NCBI GenBank assembly: GCA_024114885.1
Contig: CP099418.1
Location: 2,356,001-2,420,000 of the forward strand
Source of the DNA: Septoria linicola
Lineage: Eukaryota; Ascomycota; Dothideomycetes; Mycosphaerellales; Mycosphaerellaceae
Length of the DNA stretch: 64,000 nt
Direction of reading: 5' to 3'
This document shows, piece by piece, positions 32,874-44,749 of the stretch. The notes below the pieces were generated by a model. The model worked only from the letters and a program-made list of their open reading frames with translations, made no database searches and was not told the DNA's origin. The position numbers and the translations under genes are program-made. Numbering within the stretch: the stretch's first letter is position 1; each line of letters opens with the position of its first letter.

Positions 32874-34841
32874 GATGCCGCCGATGTGGGACCTGAGCTC
32901 CGCGCAATAGACGTGTATATAGGCGTGTCTTGCGAACTTCTTCGCAGGCGCGCAGCCAAAAGTGAGTGCCGCCGGCCTGAGAGCGGTCGAGCAGCAGTCT
33001 CAAGGCCAGGCCAGCAATGCATAGGGCGATGGAAATGCGTTATACGACTGCGCCAATCGAGTGGGAAACAGGGACAGGCCGCTTGCCAGACGTCGTTTTG
33101 GCCCAGGAGGGGAGGAGGAAAACGGGGCGTTGAGGTGGTAGAGGAGGCAGTGGTGATATCGCGCGATGGGGGCAGCCACTAGGACAATGTCGCACTCCCG
33201 GCGATAAGCTGTGGCGGTGGTGGAGAGAAGACAAGACAGACGCAACAGTGTGGTCGATGGCACCAGGCGCGTTTGTGTACAGTTGCGCGACTCAAGATGC
33301 GATGTGATGCGATGCGATGCGATGCGGGAAACCCAGTGTGTTCAGTGCCGACAGGTCCAGGTGACGGCTGTCGATCAGTCCGAGTCCACTCGGCGCGCGA
33401 GGCTGCGCTGCTGCTGCGATCTTTCAAGGGCTCGCCAGTTCCAAGATACGGGGACGCCAAAATCCGGACAGCTCAGCGTCTCTGGCGCATGACGGTGGCA
33501 GGCAGAGACTTGGGTGGGCACAATATGAGTAGGTGGAGGAGGCGAGCACGGTGGGATGGGCTGCACAAACAGCGACAAGTCGACAGCAGCGACGAGAGAG
33601 AGCGCGCGCGCGGGAGAGAGGTGCTGCTGGCTGGCTGGCTGGGCAGATGGTGTGCTGACTGCAAGTAATCGTGGGATGGATGCTCTTCGATCTCATCAGC
33701 AGATATCGTGCTGCCAACTCTGCTGCTGAAGCATAGCGACAGGAACGGAAGACTGCAACGCGATGTGACTGCACGTTCTCTACCACCTTGTATTCTCAGC
33801 CATCATGGCCAACGTCTTCTTCAATCTTGCTTTTCTACGATGGAGGAATCGTGCCACTACTTTATCTCCACGCTGGACCGGCCCACGGCCCGCCTGTCAA
33901 AGTCCAAGCTCGCCTGAACTACAAATTTCAGAAGTCGGCTTGTACATCAGCACCATTACCACCACCACCACCACAACAAAACCTCTTCTCCTACCGCTAC
34001 TGCACATGGTAAGTCAACAGCGCCCCGCAAACATCTCCCACATCACCACATTTGAAAGATGACAACTATAATTCATGTCTTCTTTTCCCAACTGAGTCGC
34101 CCTTGAAGAAATCAGTCTTCTCGTCCGCCTTCGCCGGCTGGATGTATACTTGCCAGTAACTTTTGTCTGACATCTGACACTCGCACCACTTCTGCACGAA
34201 CATCCCTTGCCTCGTGCAGCTGCTAACGTCAAATGTCTGTAGGTACGAGCTCATCTCGCCTTTCGCCTACGCCGACTCGAGCTCCACGCACATGTGCATC
34301 TCCGCACAAAAAAAAAGAGAATCATTTGGAAGAGACGCGGTCGACGATGAGCACGATCACCAACACACTGCCACGCAAGGTCAGTCACTCCACCTCTATG
34401 TTCTGCTCCCTTACACAACGCGTCTTGCACGCGTTCCCGCTGGATGATGAAACACATACCACATTCGCAGTTTTCACTCTATCCCCCACCACGAACCTAT
34501 CGGGGGTAAATGAGGGCGCAATCTTCCTTGGATGTCTGACCCAACCCAGCAAAATCACATCTTCACAACTACATGTCAACACTTCTGTTCCATGTGCTGA
34601 AGCTGACTTTGCATTTATAGGTCTTCTTGCGCTTCAGCTGTGCTGTAGCCGTGCTGCTTCTTTCGTGCAGCCTGCCGCTCTTCTAGCGTTCTTTCATCTG
34701 CTCTATGCCTGTCAAGGCGTTGTCAGGAGAAGGAATCGGCAACACTGGACATGACAATTAAAAAATGCACGCTTGCTTGTGCAACCTAGTAGATACATCC
34801 CATCCATCCTGTGCACTGCAGCCAACACCAAGCAATCTATT
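32874..34841. other. Two kilobases between PtaB start and V-ATPase B stop; possible small spliced transcript
   Basis: Mostly PtaB upstream sequence, with simple repeats: GATGC units at 33296-33325, GAGAGAGCGCGCGCGCG near 33595 and CTGGCTGGCTGG near 33631. On the plus strand at 33805 an ATG in strong context (CATCATGGCC) opens a frame to CACATG|gtaagt at about 34013. Good splice-like sites follow: ctgtag| near 34241, CGCAAG|gtcagt near 34380 and ttatag| near 34620. The encoded peptides in any frame combination match nothing I know, so a non-coding spliced RNA or an unrecognised small gene are both possible. Confidence 0.35.
33296..33325. repeat. GATGC pentanucleotide repeat
   Basis: Six units in a row, the second being GATGT, in the upstream region of the PtaB gene. 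A candidate length-variable locus. Confidence 0.85.
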
Positions 34842-36612
34842 TTATGCGTCAATCAAGTTCTCGCTCTCGCCATTCTGCTGAGCCTCCCCATTCTCCTCTC
34901 CATTGTCCCTTGTGTCCTTGGTCTCCTTCTTACTCGATCGTTGGTAGTACTCGTCCAACACCTTCTTGGGGATACGGTTGAGCAGCTCCTTGGGGTAGAT
35001 TCGGAGCAGTTCCCATGCCTTGTCGAGTCCATCAAAAATTGATCGCTTCTCGTACATGCCCTGTGAAATGTACGTCTTCTCAAACTTCTCCAAGAACTCG
35101 AGCGACAGCTTATCTTCGTTGGACAGTGCCTCCTCACCAACGACTGCCTTCATCGACGCGGCGTCACGACCAATGGCATACTTGGCGTACAACTGGTTGG
35201 ACACATCAGAGTGGTCCTTGCGAGTGTGTCCTTCACCGATGGCCGATTTCATCAGACGAGACAGTGACGGCAGGACGTTGATTGGTGGGTAGACACCCTT
35301 GTTGTCCAGTTGACGGTCAACGAAGATCTGGCCCTCAGTGATGTATCCCGTCAAGTCGGGAATAGGATGTGTGATATCTGTGCGATGATGTTAGTCCAGC
35401 GCTATGCAACGCATTTGCGATACTCACCGTCGTTAGGCATGGTCAAGATAGGGATCTGCGTAATGGATCCATTTCGTCCAGCGACACGGCCAGCACGTTC
35501 GTAGATGGTCGACAAATCAGTGTACATGTAACCTGGGTATCCACGACGACCCGGCACTTCCTCTCGTGCTGCAGACACCTCACGCAGAGCATCACAGTAG
35601 GACGTCAAATCAGTCAGGATGACCAGGACGTGCTTCTCCAATTGGTATGCGTAGTATTCTGCAGTGGTGAGTGCGAGACGAGGTGTGATGATACGCTCGA
35701 TGGTCGGGTCGTTTGCCAAGTTGAGGAACAAGGTGACACGCTCCATACTACCGTTCTCCTCGAAGTCCTTGGTGAAGAACCGGGCTGTTTCCAAGTTGAC
35801 ACCCATGGCACCGAAAACAATGGAGAAGTTGTCGTCGTGGTCGTCGTGAACGCCCTTGCTTGGTTTTGCCTGGTTGACAAGACCTGCCTGCCGACAGATT
35901 TGTGCAGCGATCTCGTTGTGCGGCAGACCAGATGCGGAGAAGATGGGAATCTTCTGGCCACGAGCGACCGAGTTCATGGTGTCAATGGCAGAAATACCAG
36001 TGGAGATCATCTCTTCGGGATACACTCGCGAGAAGGGGTTGATGGGAGATCCGTTGATGTCCAGATAGTCCTCAGCCAACACCTTTGGTCCCTTGTCGAT
36101 AGCTCGCCCGGATCCATCGAACACACGACCCAGCATGTCTTCTGACACTCCGAGCTTCAAGCTGTGACCAGTGAACTCGACTTTCGTCTATCACGCATTA
36201 GCACCTTGTCTCCCTCTTGATATTGGTCGTAGCTCTGGCGCACCTTCTTGACATCGATACCTGATGTGCCCTCGAACACTTGCACAACGGCACGGTTGCC
36301 TGTGGTACACCCATTAGCTCTCATTGCCCTGCTACTCTCTTTGCCAACACAACAGCATACCCTTTGCTTCGAGCACTTGTCCTGATCTCTCCGTGCCATC
36401 GGGCAGCGTCAAGGAGACGATTTCGTTGAATCGTGGGAATTTGACCTGTGTCGCCAATACTTAGTGCTCTATCCTCCAGCGCCGACCGGCACACTATCAG
36501 ATCGTACATTCTCCAGCATGACCAGTGGGCCATTGACACCGCCAATGGTGTTGTATCGCACACGCGGCGTCACTCGCATCATGCGCGGATCAAGGTCCTC
36601 GCCTTTGGCCAT
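34842..36612 (-). CDS. vma2: V-type proton ATPase subunit B
   Basis: Non-catalytic nucleotide-binding subunit of the V1 sector, which drives acidification of vacuole and endosomes. Exons on the minus strand 36612-36508, 36445-36361, 36299-36244, 36187-35428, 35377-34842; four GT-AG introns, all phases match, 513 aa, the usual length. Conserved blocks: YNTIGGVNGPLVMLENV, SGQVLEAKGNRAVVQVFEG, FTGHSLKLGVSEDMLGR, FSASGLPHNEIAAQICRQAG (the degenerate P-loop region), RIITPRLALTTAEYYAY, GYPGYMYTDLSTIYERAGR, PIPDLTGYITEGQIFVDRQL. The C-terminus is the acidic, charged tail normal for fungi. Intron 3 was placed to restore VKKTKVEFTGHSL. Confidence 0.97.
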
Positions 36613-37153
36613 GGCTGCGGTCGGGGCGGCAACGGCGGCGTGTTGCGTGTGTGGTGTGTTTCGGTCGGAGGTGTAGAACAGACGAGAGAACTAATTGCGG
36701 CCTGTGCGAGTACAAGCGGCGTGAGCAGGCAAGCTGTACGGTGGTGGATAGCAACTATTCTGCTGTCTGAGGTCACTACCTACCTCAAGCCGTCTCAAGA
36801 GCTGTCGTCCGTGCTGAACGTCAAGCAAGCTCCACCTCAAGCCACCCACCCATCTCAACAGCACTTCTATCGCATGTACACATTTACATTGACTTCCTTT
36901 ATACAACGCGCACGATAGCATTCGTCATACACCAGCTTCATCAGAAAGAGGTTGGCGCATTATGCTTACCACGATCCAGGTACAGGATGGTATTATCTCG
37001 CGGCTCAGCGCAGGCAAATGAAAATGCCTATGCACATCTTGCAAAGCTTCAGAGCTTTTCCTGTCAGAAACCGTAAATCGTTCAGCGCGGAGACAATCAA
37101 TGAGGAAGAGTCAATATAATTCTGAAATTCAAGATGCTACGAAACTGATGCTA
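36613..37153. other. Intergenic region upstream of vma2
   Basis: About 540 bp between the vma2 start and the dioxygenase stop. No supported gene. Confidence 0.45.
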
Positions 37154-38614
37154 TCATGATTGGTTCGACTCGAACGGCGTCTCGAATGGCCTTTCAGCGC
37201 GAGGAGTCAGTCGGGCCAAATGTCTACGCTGGCCATCTTGCCAATCCAGAAGCGCAGTGTGCGATGTCGTTCTGCAGCATAATTAGCCACCATCCCAATG
37301 CCTCGAGGACAAGACTTGCCTGTTGTCCCATACGACCACGGTACCCTTCTCCCACTTGACCCGGACCTGCACTACGGATTTGTTAGGGCACAAGCCATGC
37401 GATGGTTATATTGTCTCAGTATGGATTATGCCAATCAGACTTACTATCGGCACCAAGCGCGATGTGGTTGTAGAGGAAGTTCAGCAGGTAGTCGCTCTCT
37501 TCCTTCTTGAATCCCACGATCCGACGAGTCTGGGACGGTATCAGTATAGATCCGAAGCCGCTATTCGACCACCGACAGCTCTCGACACCCACGCCGACCT
37601 CATGCGATTGCCAAAAATGGCCAGTGATTGGGACTTTACTTACAAATTGAGGATTCACAAAGAGAGCCTTCTCGCCTGTGACTGGATGCGTCCTCACGAT
37701 CTGTACAACGACCGTTAGCTTGGTTCTTGCAGCTTTATTACACTGATTAGGCTAACCGGATGTACGTTGCTCACAGGCTCTCTGCGAACGATGGACCCGC
37801 GCGCAAGAGCGGCCTGTGCTTGTTCGTGACCGGAATGCACTGCCTTCAGACCGTGCAACCTCTTCTGGAATTCTGGCGACAGACGTCTATATGCAACAGC
37901 CATGTTGCAGAACAGGGTGTCGCCACCCGCAAGCGGTCCATCGAGCCGATACAAGAAAGTTGTCGAAGGAGGCTGCATCTCGTATGTCACATCAGAGTGC
38001 CAGGTGATGGAATTGGTTCGCTCCTGATAAAAGTCCTGGGCGGTGGTATCTGAAGCACTTCGATGCACCAGGTGCACCTTTGGGAACCCCTTGGGTGCGC
38101 CCGAGGCCGGATGAATGTGGCTGGGTCCGAAGTATTCCGCAAAGTCGACTGCGTCCTGAATCGGCAAGTCTGCGAAGTCCTGCTCCCGGAAGGCAACTAC
38201 TTTGTGTTGCGCAACGAAGAGAGCGAGCTCATTCTTGCCAGCATCGTTGAGCTTGCTAAGTTGAATGCCAGTCACTTCGGCGCCGATGTTGGCCGTCAGT
38301 TCTTTGACTGCTCCACCAGCCAGGAGATTTGGAAACGCTGGGTCCGCGTTCTTCCCTGGCTCTACAGGCTCAAATGGCTCATATGGTGGGTACTTGGTAT
38401 CATCCCAGTATGGCAGGTAGTTTGGATACGCGGCTGGAGCATGTTTCTCGTCCCCGTTCAATTCGACATCATACTTGGTCGACGCTGTGCCTTGTGCGAA
38501 GGCCTCCTTGTACTGCGAACTCTGGAGCTTATCCTTCTGGTGTATCTCTTCCGCTTTCTTATCAGTGAAAGTGCGGTGCGGAACTGTGGTGGTCTCGATA
38601 AGTGCAGGTGCCAT
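37154..38614 (-). CDS. TauD/Jlp1-type Fe(II)/2-oxoglutarate sulfonate dioxygenase
   Basis: Oxygenolytic release of sulfite from alkylsulfonates, using 2-oxoglutarate and Fe(II). Exons on the minus strand 38614-37757, 37700-37644, 37529-37445, 37371-37320, 37271-37154; 389 aa. Introns 1-3 are GT-AG; intron 4 starts with GC in the context ACAG|GCAAGT, the known minor class, and is required to reach VVVWDNRTTSHTALLDW. Iron ligands: the His-x-Asp of SITWHSDVTYE and the distal His (WDNRTTSHTALLDW). The 2-oxoglutarate Arg region is RRHLARLTPRAERP. Yeast Jlp1 has this fold and role. It diverges, 880 bp apart, from a Dal5-family transporter. Other substrates of the family (taurine, sulfate esters, herbicide-like ethers) remain possible. 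Confidence 0.88.
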
Positions 38615-39496
38615 GTTGAGTATTAGATTGCTCGCTTCCTATTTTGCCTTTAGGCTTTAGCTGACAGATGAATAGTCAATTAAGTAACAGAACAGAAAGC
38701 AAGGAGGTCAAGCAGCGTTGAGCTCACATATATCTAAACATTCGCCATGCCGGCATCGGTCCCTGTTATTGCGGAATCAAAGGTCAAGCAGCTTGTCGTT
38801 CTTGTCACGGCTGCTCGCCTATAGGCTGAAGGCCCTCACAGCTGTACTACGGAGCTACTTGCGCTGCAGGTGTGCTAGCTGGGAACAACAATGACCACGC
38901 TACATTCGCTGATCGTCAGTTCCAAGGCCCATGGCCCGAGTCCCAAAGTGGGGTACGATCGTGACATGGGCAACTCAGCAACGTGAATGCAACGTGCCGA
39001 GCAAAGGCGGGACATCGCCAACAGTGTCGGTTTGTCGCCTGAATCGCGCGCCAAGCTATGCCAGCTCTACTGTGAGCTCGTCAAAACAGCTTTGCTATGC
39101 TTCTCACATCGACGAAGAATGGCGTGCTCGGCGTATGATCCGCCAGCTCAGGATTCTCTGTGGGTTTTCACTACGACGTCTCAGCAGGCCTTGACTGCCG
39201 TCTCGGACTTGCGCTTCAGCCTATACATAGTACGTCGAAATCTGCACGCTCGAGGTGGATCAATCCTTATCTGAGTCGTCATGGGCACTGTCAACGAGTC
39301 TCGATGTGCCGAATGATCCACTACCAGAACGTGCCGCCCATGCTATGGCGCGGCGGGAACCCGGCCCTTGGATGTAATGTCAGCGTAGTAGCGAAGTGCT
39401 TGAGCATGCTTAAGAGACGCTGGGCGCTGTGACGCTCAAGGCTAGGTACTGTTATTTCCTTGGATTCCCTTGGCGACTGAACTTTTGGGCTGCACG
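38615..39496. promoter_or_regulatory. Shared divergent promoter of dioxygenase and transporter
   Basis: 880 bp between the two divergent ATGs, with no supported frame. If the pair is one metabolic unit, this would hold the sulfur-control sites (MetR/Cys-3 type); I could not identify a certain binding site by eye. Confidence 0.4.
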
Positions 39497-41557
39497 ATGG
39501 GCAATCCTTCGCTCGAGGGTACCTCGAGAACATCGTCCAATGATCGCAACGCCATCCCAAAGATATTCCCAGAAGCTATCATCACCGAGCCGACAGTCTT
39601 TAAGCGCACCGGTGGGAAAACATTCGAAGAGACAGAGTCGCTGGAAGATTTCTACCAGCCGATCGCAGAATATGAAGGAAGACATCGGTACGATCCCAAA
39701 TTCCAATGGGACGCCAAGCAAGAGCGAAGAGTCGTACGGCGGATTGATGCTCGAATCTGTACCTGGGCTTGCTTGATGTTCTTCGCACTCCAGCTAGATC
39801 GAGGGAATATCTCACAGGCACTGTCCGACAACCTGCTCGACGATTTGGGCATGACCACGAACCAGGTAAGTGGTCCTATAATTTGCCGGGCCCGGCGAGA
39901 AGAATGATGACAGGCGGACTATAAATCGGGCACTGCGCGTTGGACCAGAATGATGTGGGAAATACACTGACGGAATACAGTACAACACTGGTCAAACCAT
40001 ATTCTATGTCTGTTTTTTGTTCGCCGAGCTCCCCTCGCAGCTCATCAGCAAAGCCATCGGACCGGACAATTGGATTCCTATCCAGATGGTTTCGTGGAGT
40101 CTCGTGGCTTGTATGCAAGCATTCCTGTCTGGCAAAAGCTCATTTTGGGCCACCCGTGCCCTTCTTGGCTTGATAGAAGGTGGCTTCATCCCAGATGTCA
40201 TCCTGTATCTCTCGTATTTCTACACAGGAAAAGAGCTGCCCATCAGGCTGTCGTTTTCTTGACAGCCTACCAGTCTACCAGTATCGTCTCGGCATTCCTG
40301 GCGGACGGCATTCTCCATATGCGCGGGATCAATGGGATGGCCGGCTGGAGATGGCTCTTTGCCCTTGAGGGGCTTCTCACAGGACTCATCGGCTTGGTCA
40401 GTTACTTCTATCTGCCGCCTTCACCCACAGAAACAGCATCATGGTTCCGTGGTAAAGCTGGCTGGTTCACGGTCGACGGAGAGAAGATCATGGTCAACCG
40501 TGTGCTCAGGGATGATCCATCTAAAGGCGACATGCACAATAGAGAGGGACTGAGCATCACAATGCTTTGGAAGTAAGTTCGCGCAGACTTTCCCACTCAT
40601 ACGCACTAGGTGCTCACTTGAAATTCGTTGAAGTGCACAGAGTGCACACATGCCGTACTCGGTGCTAATCTTATTTGCACAGGTGCCTCAAAGATTTCCA
40701 CATGTGGCCTGTCTATCTGCTTGGACTTTCCTGGATGATACCCAACATCCCCATCACATCGTGCCTGACGTTACAATTAAAGAATGCTGGGTTTGGAACA
40801 TTCGAGACGAACTTGCGCACAATCCCCGCATATATGATCTTTATTATCAACTTACTGGCCTTCACATGGCTCACAAAAAAAAAGCTGAACGAACGATTTA
40901 TACTCGCAACGATCAGTCAAATATGGTGTTTACCACTTCTTGTTGCGCTGGAAGTGCTGCCTGCAGACCGATCGCCTTGGGTAGCGTGGATCTTGTCAGT
41001 CTTGCTATATGCAATGGTAAGTTCATTTCACTCAAGTGGTGGCGAACGGTTTACTGATTTCCACACAGCCTTATGTCCACGCCACCATCGTCGCCGTCAC
41101 TTCCCGCAATGCTGGCTCGGTCAGAACACGGACTGTTGCTTCGGCGATATACAACATGACGGTGCAAACAAGCAACATCATTGGAAACAATGGTGGGTTG
41201 TCGTCTATTGATCCAGATCGTAGTAGGCTTCCATCGCTAACACATCTCCAGTCTATCGTACAGCGGATGCGCCCCAGTACTATACAGGAAATAAGGTGCT
41301 TCTAGCGCTCGTTGCATGTAAGTATTGCATCCGAGAAGCTTCTAGATGATTGACTGACAAGGCTGCGTCCAGATAACATTTGCCTGTTCGTCTTCGCCAA
41401 ATGCTTCTACGTTACCGTCAATCGGAGAAGGGGCGAGGGTCTGGGACGCCATGTCGAAGGAGGAAAAGGCACATTACCTATCGACCACGAAAGACGAAGG
41501 CAACAAGCGTCTGGACTTCAGATTTGCTCATTGAATATCGCCACTCGACAGCTCTAA
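39497..41557 (+). pseudogene. Dal5/Soa1-type anion:cation symporter (MFS), frame broken by one missing base
   Basis: Six exons: 39497-39865, 39981-40572, 40683-41016, 41069-41192, 41252-41317, 41373-41557, all with GT-AG borders. Family stretches: LQLDRGNISQALSDNLLDDLG, YNTGQTIFYVCFLFAELPSQL, ATRALLGLIEGGFIPDVILYL, GWRWLFALEGLLTGL, PTETASWFRGKAGWF, PYVHATIVAVTSRNAGSVRTRTVA. At 40258-40263 the frame reads RLSFS then TGA, while the next frame continues LTAYQSTSIVSAFLADG. Exon 2 has 592 nt whereas its downstream splice needs 593 for phase: one base is missing, probably a G from a Trp codon. Without the lesion the protein would have 556 residues. The family carries allantoate, vitamins, cysteine or sulfonates. 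Could be a true recent pseudogene or a sequencing error. Confidence 0.82.
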
Positions 41558-43064
41558 GATAGAATTGTCGAAGTACTCAGGTCCAGTAGTTGGATAATTG
41601 AATGCCACGTCCATCCTCATATTCTCTGGGGCTGCTGTGTAGGCAATCGTAATGCAGATACCATGACTTACCGGCCGGGTTGGCTAGCATGTCGAGCGGC
41701 AGGAAGACCGGCCATGTTGCAGTCGATGTTTACGTCAGCATCAGTGCTTGTCGAAGCAGTCCGTCGGTAAGCGACGAAATATAGTTCTGATGCTTCATCC
41801 TCTGCCAAACCCGTGGATCCTTACTGCTGGTTGCCGGCAGCTCCTGCGACCCATGACTGCGATGAGGTAGGACTGTTGAAACTTTGCAGCCTCTCTATCG
41901 TTTGAGCTACAAACAGAGTTCAGAACACCTTGCCCCAGCTATGCCGCGTGTCGCCGAATCTGAGACATATATAGCTGATCTCCCAGTGGCTCGCTATCAG
42001 CGGTGTTTAAAATCTTGCAAAGTCTCAACAGAACTGAATATCAATATTATCATTATGCTTGGACCATGCGCGGTAGTGCCATACGATGAGCAAGCCTACC
42101 GGCTGGAGCGATATGGAGGCTCTGAGGTCAGTGCTGCTACATTTCTCGAGCAACGTCTGATGCTGACCTCGCGCAGGCGTATAAGAAGATGTCACGGTAA
42201 ATCTAGCCACGCACTCAGTCCAGTATTTCAATATACTGATTCTGATCGCTTGCAGCCAGCCATTGACGAAACCGTCCACATCACCAAGCTCCAAATCTTC
42301 AGTAAAGACGTCGACCAGCAGCAGGAGATCCTCCAGCTTCGAGAGACGCCTATCTCGAACCTTTAGCCGCCGCAGTGGCCCTCATCTGGAACAAGAATCA
42401 TCGCTTTGACCCTTCCGCTTTGTCTGCTTGAGCGATCGACGATATCGAATGTTGAGCGGCTACTAAGCAAGACAACGAGTGCAAGCTACCTCGTTTCTGA
42501 TCACCAGAGGCGTACTTCCAATTGCAATCGACGAATCCCCAGCGCATGAGCGTAGACACAATCAGCGAGTGACGAGGATGATCATGAGGTGCACTAGCAA
42601 AGAAGTTGTTGGAACGTCGGGGTCTAGTCGGAAGGAAACGCATAGTTGATCTTCATGGTTGCGATTTCGTAGAAGTTGAAGGTATGGCCGAGATTCGAGC
42701 GGTGCAATGATGATATCAAGCCAGCACTCTAGCTAGAGAAACAGTGAACTGAGGCAAGCGAGATGACCGAAGTTGCCGCTCACAAATAGTCGTCATCAGC
42801 ACGAGACCAGCAGAAGTGCCATCCCGTCTTCGCCACAGCGTGGCGCAGAGTCCCGAGTCTTTCCGCAAGAAATAATTGTTGAGCCGTGATTGGATGCGCG
42901 TTCAGAGGCTCTGCGCATCATCTACTGAGCTGCCCTTCAGTTTTTTCTCCCATTCACTCATCTTCCACTACTCATCTACTTATCCACCACTTCATCACCT
43001 CCCACATTTCATCACCAGCGCCAAACTTCCAGCCACTCACATCTACCACCACACCACAGACACC
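41558..43064. other. 1.5 kb without an assignable gene
   Basis: A plus-strand frame at 41884-42366 contains short stretches of plausible protein (PYDEQAYRLERYGGSE; and in another frame near 42350 DAYLEPLAAAVALIWNKN followed by a stop at about 42430), possibly exons of a decayed or unrecognised gene. I could not join them with splice sites. The right part is the cytochrome c promoter and a leader made of CACCACTTCATCACC-like sequence. Confidence 0.35.
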
Positions 43065-43813
43065 ATGGGCAAGGACGAGTTCAAGGACGGTATGTTTACT
43101 TTTCCTGGAGCATAGCCGATCATCTGTCGCTACAACGAATTGCGCCTCGCAGAGTGCAGGGAGCCATCGTTACCGTTGTCTCTTTGCTCGCAAGAGCTCG
43201 GCGTGGATGTATCCTTGCGCTCGCGGCTACGATTTCTTGGATGCTCCCCCAAGCTGGAACTCGCCAATGGTGCCGCAACTAACGACCCGACCAGGTGACA
43301 GCAAGAAGGGTGCCAACCTCTTCAAGACGCGATGCGCTCAATGCCACAACCTCAAGGAGGGCGAGGGCAACAAGATCGGACCAAACCTTCACGGTCTCTT
43401 CGGCCGTCAAACTGGCCAAGTTGAGGGCTTCTCATACTCAGACGCAAACAAGCAAAAGGGTATCACATGGGACGAGGGAACACTGGTAAGATCTTGAACT
43501 CGCTCAGTATACGCCGTGAATGGCATGCGGTATTCGGACTGACACTATACAACAGTTCGAATACCTTGAGAACCCAAAGAAGTACGTATCTCGACTGCGA
43601 TCAGGCATCAAGTGGCCCTATCTGCAACATCAACGCTTCGACGCCACATGTTCAGCTCGATAGTGCAACCGCGCAAAGCCACGCAGGCCTTCTAAACAAT
43701 GCTGATCACGTGAATGCAGGTATATCCCCGGCACGAAAATGGCGTTCGGAGGTTTGAAGAAGGGCAAGGACAGGAATGACCTGATCACATACTTGCGCGA
43801 CGAGACGAAGTAG
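43065..43813 (+). CDS. cyc1: Cytochrome c
   Basis: Electron carrier between complexes III and IV in the mitochondrial intermembrane space. Exons 43065-43089, 43295-43485, 43556-43581, 43720-43813; 111 aa. The first intron (205 nt) is long for this window and sits after the eighth codon. Heme attachment CAQCH in KTRCAQCHNLKEGEGNK; NLHGLFGRQTGQ; axial Met in PGTKMAFGGLKKGKDR. C-terminus ITYLRDETK is standard. Introns are all GT-AG with phases 1, 0 and 2 in order. Confidence 0.97.
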
Positions 43814-44749
43814 AGAGAGGGCCGCGAAACAGCAGCCACATCAGGTGGCGTTGAGGAAACCAGCATAACCCGAATGACCTGTACCATTACCATACACCAA
43901 TACTAGATGGCTGCTCCGATGTTGCCTTGGTGTGCAACTTGCGGAGCAGGCTTGCGGACGCTGGGGTTCGTTTTCTGTTAAATTATTTGCATACAAGGCG
44001 TTGATGTTTCAGCGACCCGGTATACCATCAGCTCTTCTCTCCCACATCTGGCGCAGATACTAGCGATTGCTCTTGCGTACATTGACACTCGAAACGTGCT
44101 TTGGTGTCCTCCGCGCTCGCCGCAAGCTTCGGCATTTGCTCGGCGATTATAGCATATAGAGCCTAGCACTCGCTCGCACTCATTCTGACGACAACTGCTT
44201 TTCCGTCATCACTTTGCACTGCGACACGCCATTAATCATACACGCGCGGCGTAAGGTGTCACACATAGAACAGAGGTAGCTCTGACCATTGTACTATTCG
44301 CACCGGCGTGCTGTCTACCTTCATCACCGCTTCACACTCCGAACAAGCGATTATAGATTTCTATGCACTCAAGCACAGTGTTACCCATCAGCAGTCCACG
44401 TTCACACTCCTATAACTATTATGAAGACTGAACTCAGAACAAAGAAAGCTACCTTGATATCTTGGCGTCCAGCCCGTCCTTCCTAATCTATTAAGCCCTT
44501 GCTTCATAACGTCCGGACAAAGAACTGCACTCCGGATCTGGAAGATCACAGATATCAAAACTCTTACTATCTAGACGTCACCTTTTAGTCAGCCCGACAG
44601 CGACGCTGGTTCTGATCATATTAGAGCAAAGTGAGGCGTGCAGCGTAGTTGTGTGTATGTGGCATATCTTGCAATTTGCGGGAAAGTGGTCGACGATGGT
44701 CAAGTCGTAGAGGCAGAGCATCAAATGATGACAACCTAGCCAGTGTACA
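43814..44749. other. Convergent intergenic region
   Basis: About 940 bp between the stops of cytochrome c and the sugar transporter. Only short frames; nothing supported. Confidence 0.45.

Noticed and set aside
41884..42366. 160-codon plus-strand frame
   Set aside because: Some protein-like stretches but in different frames and with no joinable splice sites; kept only as a note in the region entry.
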